64,000 nt of DNA from Burkholderia sp. BCC0506. GTDB lineage: Bacteria; Pseudomonadota; Gammaproteobacteria; Burkholderiales; Burkholderiaceae. Positions 58,079-64,000 of the stretch are shown here, piece after piece (positions within the stretch are counted from its first letter, which is position 1; each line of letters opens with the position of its first letter). The stretch lies in contig NZ_CADFEN010000002.1 in NCBI RefSeq assembly GCF_902833145.1, positions 1 to 64,000 of the forward strand, given 5' to 3'. The notes beneath the pieces were generated by a model, which saw only the letters and a list, made by a program, of their open reading frames with translations, did no database searches and had not been told where the DNA came from. Both the position numbers and the translations under genes were made by a program.

Positions 58079-58897
58079 TCATGTTCCCTTGACGATCGAA
58101 TTGAGCAGCCGGCTCAGCATGCCGACGAAGACGAGCGGCGGCAGCGCGAGCAGCACCGTCGACGCGTTGATCACGCCCCACGGCACTTCCTGGCCGAGCG
58201 ACGTGAACGCGGAGGCGACCACCGGCAGCGTCGCGCTGCGCGACGACGTGAGCGCGAGCGCGATCATCAGCTCGTTCCACACCAGCACGAAGCTGAACAC
58301 GATGCCGCCGAGCAGCGTGCTCGCGCACACCGGCAGCGCGATGTGCCAGAACACCGCGTACGGGCCGTAGCCGTCGAGCGCGGCGGCTTCCTCGATCTCG
58401 CGCGGCAGCCGGCGGAACACGGGAATCGACAGCCACGTGATGGTCGACAGCGTGACGAGCAGGTAGGTGACGATCATCGACAGCTTCGTGTCGTACAGCC
58501 CGAGATCGACCCAGATCGCGATCAGCGGCAGCGCGACCGCGACGGGCGGCAGGAAGCGCAGCGACAGCAGGAAGAACTGGATGTCGCGCTTGCCGCGCAC
58601 CGGGTAGCGCGCGATCGCATACGCGGCCGGCACGCCGAGCACCGCGCCGATCAGCACGGCCGCGCCGACGATCGCGATGCTGTTGCCGAGCCCGATCAGC
58701 ACCTCGGGGCTCGACAGCACCTGTTCGTAGTTCGCGAGCGTCGGCGTGAAGAAGAAGCGCGGCGTCGGCGTGACGATGTCGAGCAGGTGCTTGAGCGAAT
58801 TGAGCACGGCCCAGAACAGCGGGAATGCGGCGACGAGCAGGATCGCGCCGGCGATCGCGACGGTGGAAACGGCGGCGGCGGGGCCGCGGCGGGCCAT
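58079..58897 (-). CDS. sugar ABC transporter permease (MalG type)
   Basis: A 272-residue inner-membrane permease with six predicted helices. The EAA loop that binds the ATPase is [21 protein letters not shown]. The N-terminal helix is [20 protein letters not shown] and the C-terminus ends [10 protein letters not shown]. It pairs with the MalF-type permease just upstream. Its ATG at 58897 overlaps that gene's stop (TGATG). An in-frame ATG at 58909 with a better GAGGGT site is an equally possible start. Confidence 0.9.
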   Translation of the reverse strand: MARRGPAAAVSTVAIAGAILLVAAFPLFWAVLNSLKHLLDIVTPTPRFFFTPTLANYEQVLSSPEVLIGLGNSIAIVGAAVLIGAVLGVPAAYAIARYPVRGKRDIQFFLLSLRFLPPVAVALPLIAIWVDLGLYDTKLSMIVTYLLVTLSTITWLSIPVFRRLPREIEEAAALDGYGPYAVFWHIALPVCASTLLGGIVFSFVLVWNELMIALALTSSRSATLPVVASAFTSLGQEVPWGVINASTVLLALPPLVFVGMLSRLLNSIVKGT

Positions 58898-59856
58898 CAG
58901 TCGTCCCATTTGTCGACCCTCTTCCAGATGAGCGTGAAGACGAGCGTGGTCGCGACCATCATCAGCACGGCCATGCCCGACGCATACGACACCTTGCCGG
59001 CGAGGCCGATGCCCTGCTGGTACGCGTAGAGATCGAGCGTCTCGGTCGCGATGCCGGGGCCGCCCTTGGTCATCACGTAGATCAGGTCGAACGAGCGCAG
59101 CGACTCGACCATCTTGATGAACACGAGGCTCACGAGCGGCGCCTTCAGCATCGGCAGCGCGATGTATGCATGCACCTGCCACGTCGTCGCGTAGTCGAGC
59201 CGCGCGGCTTCGAGCGGCTCCGGCGGCAGCGTCTCCAGCAGCTTCAGGATCACGACCGCGAAGAACAGCCCCCACTGCCACACGTCGACGAGCGCGACCG
59301 CGTAAAGCGCGAGATGCGGATCGGCGAGGAACGCGGTGTGCTCGACGCCGAGCGTGCCGAGCAGCCAGCTCAGGATTCCGGTGAGCGGCGCGTACATGAA
59401 CTTCCAGATGAACGCGGCCGACACGCGCGGCAGCAGCACCGGCATGATCAGCACCAGCGACGCGACGCGGCGCCAGCGGCCGTGCACGCGCTCGAACAGG
59501 AACACCGCGAGCGCGATCCCGACGAGCACCGCGCCCGCGACCGTGACGACTTCCCACAGCACCGATACCTCGATCGCGTTCAGGAAGCGCCGGTCCGACG
59601 CGAGCCGCACGAAGTTGCGCAGGCCGACGTATTCGCTGTCGGGGTAGCGCAGCACGCGGTTGCGCAGCGCGAGGTTGATCGCGGCGATCGTCGGGACGAG
59701 GCTCAGGACCGCGAGCAGCGCGAGCGTCGGCGCGAGGAACACCCACGGCAGGCTCGTGCGGTCGCGGCGCGCGCGAGTGCGCCGGGCCGACGTTGCGGAA
59801 GGGGCCGGGCGGACGCCGAGCGCGCGTCCGCCCGCGCCGTCATTTGCGAGCGCCAT
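58897..59856 (-). CDS. sugar ABC transporter permease (MalF type)
   Basis: A 319-residue inner-membrane permease with six helices after a 35-residue charged N-terminus (RRTRARRDRTSLPWVFLAPT). The EAA loop is EPLEAARLDYATTWQVHAYIALP. DLIYVMTKGGPGIATETLDLYAYQQG is the conserved region of polyol and sugar permeases (CUT1 family). It overlaps the binding-protein stop by 17 bp and the second permease start by three bases, consistent with one transcript. Confidence 0.92.
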   Translation of the reverse strand: MALANDGAGGRALGVRPAPSATSARRTRARRDRTSLPWVFLAPTLALLAVLSLVPTIAAINLALRNRVLRYPDSEYVGLRNFVRLASDRRFLNAIEVSVLWEVVTVAGAVLVGIALAVFLFERVHGRWRRVASLVLIMPVLLPRVSAAFIWKFMYAPLTGILSWLLGTLGVEHTAFLADPHLALYAVALVDVWQWGLFFAVVILKLLETLPPEPLEAARLDYATTWQVHAYIALPMLKAPLVSLVFIKMVESLRSFDLIYVMTKGGPGIATETLDLYAYQQGIGLAGKVSYASGMAVLMMVATTLVFTLIWKRVDKWDD

Positions 59857-61114
59857 GTTCGAGCGCGTCCTTCGCGTACTGGTCCGCGTCGTCGAGCGTG
59901 CCGCGGATATCCGTCTGCGTGCCGGTGAACACCTGTTCGAGCGCGATGCCGAGGTTGTCGCCGATATCGGGCCACTGCGGCGTGCGCCAGATCGTCACCT
60001 GCGTGACGGGGTTGGTGTCGTTCAGCCCGGCCTGGATCTGCGGCGCGACGTGCTGCTTGAAGTACGGGCTGCCGATCGTGCTCGAGCGGTTGTAGTCGCT
60101 GAACACGCCGTTGCGCAGCCGCGCCTGCTCTTGATCCTTGCTGGTCGCCCACGCGATGAAGCGGCCGGCGGCCATCCGCGTGCAGTCGTCCTTCGCGCCG
60201 ACCGCGGAGATCGCGAAGCCGTGGCCGTACGCGGCCGACGGCAGCGGCGCGGGCGGCCGCGTGTAGCCGACCTTGCCGGCCACGCTGGACTTGCTCGCGT
60301 CTTCCATCCAGTCCGCGAACGGCGTCGATTCGATCATGAACGCGACCTTGCCCGAGCGGAACGCTTCTAGCGCGTTGCTCCAGTCGTAGGTCGGCGAGCC
60401 GGGCGGCGCGTACTTGAACAGGTCGCTGTAGAGCTGCGTGGCCTTCGCGGCGGCCGGCGAGTTGAACGCGGGCTGGCCGCCCTTGTCGGTCCACGTGCCG
60501 CCCATGCCGAGCATGAAGGGCGACCAGCGCCACACGTTCATCCCCGAGCCGCGCTGGCCGCGCGCGACCCAGCCGTACAGCTTCGGCGGCGCGTTGAGTT
60601 GCTTGATCGCGGCGACGAGCTGGTCGAGGGTCTTCGGCACCGGGATGTGCGCGGCGTCGAGCAGGTCGCGGCGGTAGAACAGGAAGTCGCCGCCGCCGAT
60701 CAGCGGCGCGAAGTACGCGACGCCGTTGTAGCTCGCGACCGCGCGGCGGCCGGGCAGGAAGTCGTCGTAGTCGTATTCCTTCGGGTAGTACTTGAGGAGC
60801 GGCACGATCCAGTTGGCCGACGCGAATTCGGCGACGTTCGCCTCGTCGACGTAGTAGATCTGGTAGGAACCCGCGCCGGTCGACGCGTCGAGCCGCGATT
60901 TCGCGCGGCGGTCGTTCTCGCCGAAATAGCTGATCTCGACCTTCGTGCCGCTCTTCTTCTCGTAGTCGGCCAGCGACTTCTCCATCACCGACAGGCCGAG
61001 GCTCTTCTGCGCGAGCACGCGCAGGGTCGGCACCTTGCAGGTTTGCGCGGCCGCGACGCCCGGCAGACAGGCGCCGAGCAGCAGGCCGGCTGCGACGATT
61101 CGCATCTTGTTCAC
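59840..61114 (-). CDS. sugar ABC transporter substrate-binding protein
   Basis: A 424-residue periplasmic binding protein of the CUT1 type. A signal peptide of about 23 residues (KMRIVAAGLLLGACLPGVA) precedes the mature start AQTCKVPTL. Lobe features include YQIYYVDEANVAEFASANWI, AYFAPLIGGGDFLFYRRDLL and AFRSGKVAFMIESTPFADWM. The GTG at 61114 is selected because AAGGAG lies six bases upstream. An ATG nine bases inside lacks one. It heads the operon and determines substrate specificity, presumably a polyol such as xylitol, arabitol or sorbitol. Confidence 0.9.
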   Translation of the reverse strand: MNKMRIVAAGLLLGACLPGVAAAQTCKVPTLRVLAQKSLGLSVMEKSLADYEKKSGTKVEISYFGENDRRAKSRLDASTGAGSYQIYYVDEANVAEFASANWIVPLLKYYPKEYDYDDFLPGRRAVASYNGVAYFAPLIGGGDFLFYRRDLLDAAHIPVPKTLDQLVAAIKQLNAPPKLYGWVARGQRGSGMNVWRWSPFMLGMGGTWTDKGGQPAFNSPAAAKATQLYSDLFKYAPPGSPTYDWSNALEAFRSGKVAFMIESTPFADWMEDASKSSVAGKVGYTRPPAPLPSAAYGHGFAISAVGAKDDCTRMAAGRFIAWATSKDQEQARLRNGVFSDYNRSSTIGSPYFKQHVAPQIQAGLNDTNPVTQVTIWRTPQWPDIGDNLGIALEQVFTGTQTDIRGTLDDADQYAKDALEHGARK

Positions 61115-61395
61115 CCGTGTCTCCTTGATTCTGCTTGTTCGAATGCCGCCGATGACGGCAGGAACAATGGTGTGACGCGGGCGACGCGATCACCACATCA
61201 AAAGGATTCCTTAGCCGATACTTTTTGCTCACGGTGGGTCGTGCGATGCACAAAATGTGGTGGTCGATCCGTCGGGCGGCAGCGCCTCCCTGTCTTGCCG
61301 CGCCGCGCATCTGGGAGAATGCGGCTGCGGCCGTGCGATTCACGGCCGGCGTGCCGGCCGTCGCCGACACGACGCGCGATCCGACAGGTGGGAAA

Positions 61396-62082
61396 TTGAC
61401 CGACGACGACGAACTTTCACTTCGCCCGGAGAGCCGCTTCTGGCAGCTCGCACCGGTGAAATGGTGGATCCGCGGGCATGGCCGCGACGGCTATTCGTTC
61501 CGCCTGCTGCTGTGCCCGCTCGCGATCGTGTGCGTGCTCGAATTCGTCTGCATGATGGCCGACGCGCTGTACACGAGCATCGCGGTCAGCGCGGTCGCGA
61601 CGCTGTTCCTCGGCATTGCCGGGTTCCACGGCGCGCAGCGCGAATGGCTGATGACGGCGGCGCCCGCCCGCGCGCTCGTGAAGGCCCGCATGAAGAAGGC
61701 GGCCGAGCGGCTCGCGTCGCTCGGCGTCGGCGCGACCGTGCTCGCGATCTTCGTCGCCGCGACGTCGCTGTCGCTCGTGATGGCGGGGCGGCCGGTGCTG
61801 GACAGCGTGTCGAAGGACGCTGTGTCGATCTTCATCGCGCTGGTGTTCCTGCCCGTGTACGTGTCCGGCGCGGTACGCAAGCTGGCGATCGCGCGGATCG
61901 AGGAGCTGGAGGCGTTGCGTCAGGCGACCGTCGGCACGCGGCTGACATTCGACCGCGCCGGCGCGGTGCGCGCGGTGGTCGTGCAGGGCGCGGCGGGGAC
62001 GGGGACGGTGTCCGTGATGGAGTACACGGTGCTCGGGTTCAGCCCGCCGCTCGAACAGGTCGGGCGCGAACCGCGCGCATGA
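61396..62082 (+). CDS. membrane protein of unknown function
   Basis: A 228-residue protein with two clear pairs of hydrophobic helices. The first is LLLCPLAIVCVLEFVCMMAD with AVSAVATLFLGIAGFHG, and the second is GVGATVLAIFVAATSLSLVM with SIFIALVFLPVYVSGAV. A charged loop (MKKAAERLASL) lies between them. The N-terminus is polar (DDDELSLRPESRFWQLAP). The TTG at 61396 with GGTGGG upstream is my choice, because in-frame codons further upstream read as Arg/Ala-rich DNA without protein character. Unknown function, divergent from the sugar operon and convergent with the BaeS-like gene. Confidence 0.65.
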   Translation: MTDDDELSLRPESRFWQLAPVKWWIRGHGRDGYSFRLLLCPLAIVCVLEFVCMMADALYTSIAVSAVATLFLGIAGFHGAQREWLMTAAPARALVKARMKKAAERLASLGVGATVLAIFVAATSLSLVMAGRPVLDSVSKDAVSIFIALVFLPVYVSGAVRKLAIARIEELEALRQATVGTRLTFDRAGAVRAVVVQGAAGTGTVSVMEYTVLGFSPPLEQVGREPRA

Positions 62083-62100
62083 GGGCGTAACGGCGGCGCG

Positions 62101-63186
62101 TTACGCCGGGAAGCGTTCGCTGTCGGCGGCCGGCGCGAGATCGTCGGGCCACTGCACCTCGAACCGCGTGCCGCCCGCGCCGGTCGGCACGCACAGCGCT
62201 TCGCCGCGATGCGCATGCGCGATCGCCGCGACGACCGCGAGCCCGAGGCCGGTGCCGCCGGGTTGCGACTCGTCGACGCGCCGGAACGCCTGGAACACGT
62301 GCGGCGCGAACTCGGCCGGGATGCCGGGGCCGTCGTCCTCGACGCGCAGCCGGCACATGCCGTCTTCGATGCACGTCTGGATCCGGATCGTGCCGGGCAC
62401 CGCGTGGCGGCGTGCGTTCTCCAGCAGCGCGAGCAACGCCTGACGGATACGGACCGGATCGCAACGCATGCGTCGCGGGTCGAGATCGAGCACGGGATGC
62501 TGGCCGGCGGCCTGCAGCGCGTGCGCGAACACGTCGACCACCGCGCGCACCTCGGCGGCGAGGTCGGTGTCGCGGATCTCGATGCTCAGGTGCCCGCTGT
62601 CGGCGAGGCTGACCACGCGCAGATCCTCGATCAGCCGCGTCAGCCCTTCGACCTGCGCGAGCAGGCTGCGGTACAGCGCCTCGCTCGGCGTGAACACGCC
62701 TTCGGCGAGCCCCTGCAGCCGGCCGCGCAGCACGGTCACGGGGGTGCGCAGCTCGTGCGCGATCGCCGCGTTCCAGAACGTCTGCTCGTCGGTCACGCGC
62801 TGCAGTTCGCTCGCGAGCGCGTTGAAATTGTCGGCGAGCAGCGCCGCTTCCTTCAACGAACGGTCGCCGGCGACCGCGCGTGCGCCGAGATCGCCGCGCG
62901 CGACGCGGCGGATGCTGTCCGTCACCGAATTGAGCGGCACGAGGATGCGGCGCGACAGGTTGATCGCGACGACGACCGCGATCAACAGGCCGACCAGCGT
63001 GGTCGAGGTGATCCAAACCCACTCCGGCCCGCTCGGGACCCAGCTCACCGCCTGGAAGGATTGCGGCGAGTACTGGTACAGCAGGTAGTAGAACACATAG
63101 GCCGTCACGACGATCAGCACCGTGATACCGAAGGCGATCGCGCCCATCGTCAGCGCGATCTGGCGGCTCAGGCCATCGAGTCTCAC
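62101..63186 (-). CDS. sensor histidine kinase (BaeS-like)
   Basis: A 361-residue membrane kinase. Two helices (LTMGAIAFGITVLIVVTAYV and WITSTTLVGLLIAVVVAINL) flank a short periplasmic loop. A HAMP domain (RRILVPLNSVTDSIRRVARGDLG), a HisKA with the phospho-His in AIAHELRTPVTVLRG, and an ATPase domain (ALLENARRH, RVEDDGPGIPAEF, GTGLGLAVVAAIAHAHRG) follow. The GTG at 63186 overlaps the regulator's stop (GTGA) and has GGAG upstream, so the pair is translationally coupled. It probably senses envelope stress, as BaeS does, but the signal is unknown. Confidence 0.9.
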   Translation of the reverse strand: MRLDGLSRQIALTMGAIAFGITVLIVVTAYVFYYLLYQYSPQSFQAVSWVPSGPEWVWITSTTLVGLLIAVVVAINLSRRILVPLNSVTDSIRRVARGDLGARAVAGDRSLKEAALLADNFNALASELQRVTDEQTFWNAAIAHELRTPVTVLRGRLQGLAEGVFTPSEALYRSLLAQVEGLTRLIEDLRVVSLADSGHLSIEIRDTDLAAEVRAVVDVFAHALQAAGQHPVLDLDPRRMRCDPVRIRQALLALLENARRHAVPGTIRIQTCIEDGMCRLRVEDDGPGIPAEFAPHVFQAFRRVDESQPGGTGLGLAVVAAIAHAHRGEALCVPTGAGGTRFEVQWPDDLAPAADSERFPA

Positions 63187-63920
63187 TCGCCGCTCCACAG
63201 TTTGTAGCCGACGCCGCGCACGCTTGCCGGCATGCCGGTGACGCCGAGGTCGTCGAGTTTCTTGCGCAGCTTGCTCACGTGGCTGTCGACCGTGCGCTCC
63301 AGCGCATCGCCTTCCGGCAGGCAGGTGGCCATCAGCTCGGCGCGGCTGAACACGCGGCGCGGCGCGCGGGCGAGCTGCGCGAGCAGCTTGAATTCGGTGA
63401 GCGTCAACGCGAGCGTGTGGCGCGCGCCGTCGACTTCGACCGTCGCTTCGTGATGCTCGAGATCGATCTCGAACGGCGCGGCGCGCAGCACGCGCTGCTC
63501 TTCGTGGCGCGAGCCGGCCATCGACCGGCGCAGCACGGCCTGGGCCCGCGCGACGACTTCGGCGGGGTTGAACGGCTTGACCACGTAGTCGTCGGCGCCG
63601 ATGCGCAGCCCGGTCAGCTTGTCGATGTCCTGGTCGAGCGCGGTCAGCATGATGACCGGCGTGTCGCCGCGATGGCGAATCTCGGCGAGCACCTTCCAGC
63701 CGTCGACGTGCGGCATCTGCACGTCGAGCAGCACGAGGTCGGGCTTCAGCGACAGGTGGAGTTCGAGCGCGCGGCGGCCGTCGGCGGCGTGCACGGTGCG
63801 CAGGCCGTTGCGCGCGAAATAGGCGATCAGGATCTCGGCGATCTCGGGTTCGTCCTCGGCGATGAGGACGAGCGCTTGCGCGCCTTGGCCGGCGCCGGGC
63901 GATGAAGAAAATTCGGGCAT
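63183..63920 (-). CDS. OmpR-family response regulator (BaeR-like)
   Basis: A 245-residue response regulator. The receiver domain has acidic residues in ALVLIAEDEPEIAEIL, the phospho-Asp in LVLLDVQMPHVDGW, Thr in VIMLTALDQD and Lys in YVVKPFNP. The C-terminal winged helix (about 135-240) has LTLTEFKLLAQLARAPRRVF and the recognition region LERTVDSHVSKLRKKLDDLG. It is the first gene of the pair, followed by the BaeS-like kinase. The ATG at 63920 has a weak ribosome site. GTG two codons earlier and an ATG at 63962 are alternatives. Confidence 0.9.
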   Translation of the reverse strand: MPEFSSSPGAGQGAQALVLIAEDEPEIAEILIAYFARNGLRTVHAADGRRALELHLSLKPDLVLLDVQMPHVDGWKVLAEIRHRGDTPVIMLTALDQDIDKLTGLRIGADDYVVKPFNPAEVVARAQAVLRRSMAGSRHEEQRVLRAAPFEIDLEHHEATVEVDGARHTLALTLTEFKLLAQLARAPRRVFSRAELMATCLPEGDALERTVDSHVSKLRKKLDDLGVTGMPASVRGVGYKLWSGE

Positions 63921-64000
63921 GGCCACTCGTTCAGATCCATCGGGGTTCCATCGAATCGCCATACTACCGTAGTGCCCGCGCGACCGAACGGAGGCGGGCG

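Noticed and set aside
1-64000. CRISPR arrays, tRNA or rRNA genes, complete insertion sequences or prophage genes
   Set aside because: Read for direct repeats with regular spacers, cloverleaf-like segments and transposase or integrase motifs. None was found, though a visual reading can miss a tRNA.

Overview
The window looks like chromosomal DNA of a Burkholderia species, probably the Burkholderia cepacia complex. The DNA is GC-rich with strong third-position GC bias. It carries a complete protocatechuate (pca) segment, the Burkholderia-typical families DUF2827 and DUF3443, an FNR-type regulator paired with a universal stress protein, and many LysR, AraC and TetR regulators beside catabolic operons. 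No rRNA, tRNA, CRISPR array or complete insertion sequence was found. The species cannot be fixed from the sequence alone.

Layout. 1-5 kb: ketone-body genes (bdhA, adc), a PAP2 phosphatase, and a ferric-siderophore reductase beside a histidine-rich PadR regulator (YqjH/YqjI-like) with tandem operators, then a porin fragment. 5.3-10.2 kb: leftward operon DAD-like cupin dioxygenase, MFS transporter, zinc alcohol dehydrogenase and SDR, with a divergent AraC regulator. 10.4-18.7 kb: mostly housekeeping and regulatory genes (aldo/keto reductase, argO/argP, fnr, usp, serine acetyltransferase, a FolM-like reductase overlapping folE). 18.8-26.8 kb: LysR regulator, pobA, pcaI, pcaJ, pcaB, pcaD, pcaC and a PcaK-like transporter, taking 4-hydroxybenzoate towards 3-oxoadipyl-CoA. 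pcaGH, pcaF and the pca regulators are not in the window. If the cupin really is 2,4'-dihydroxyacetophenone dioxygenase, its product 4-hydroxybenzoate would feed this pathway.

28-32 kb is accessory DNA of visibly lower or mixed GC: an unrecognised membrane protein, a cluster of transposase-site-like repeats, an N-terminally truncated 2-oxoglutarate/Fe(II) dioxygenase and an MFS exporter. 32-39.7 kb is a self-contained aromatic catabolic cassette: a TetR repressor divergent from an MhpA-like hydroxylase, a VOC-fold ring-cleavage dioxygenase, a fumarylacetoacetase-family enzyme, an acyl-CoA synthetase and an OmpW-like porin. A ~49 bp promoter/operator element occurs at both edges of the cassette. 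39.9-42.7 kb has an unpaired response regulator with an AraC DNA-binding domain, a DUF3443 fragment and a DUF2827 protein.

The most striking item is at 42.87-44.30 kb. A near-leaderless 26-codon ORF with seven consecutive threonine codons is followed by an intrinsic terminator and then by a threonyl-tRNA synthetase paralogue that has only the catalytic and anticodon-binding regions. This has the layout of a classical threonine attenuator controlling a catalytic-only ThrRS.

44.4-53 kb: an envelope polysaccharide gene group, dctA, a secreted beta-propeller protein, a parvulin-type isomerase, a GNAT enzyme, an orphan barstar and a MerR remnant. 53.1-61.1 kb: a sugar-alcohol operon (ABC importer, xylitol-type dehydrogenase, AraC regulator, xylulokinase) interrupted by a 287 bp MITE-like element whose removal restores a tight gene junction. 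61.4-63.9 kb: a membrane protein and a BaeSR-like two-component system.
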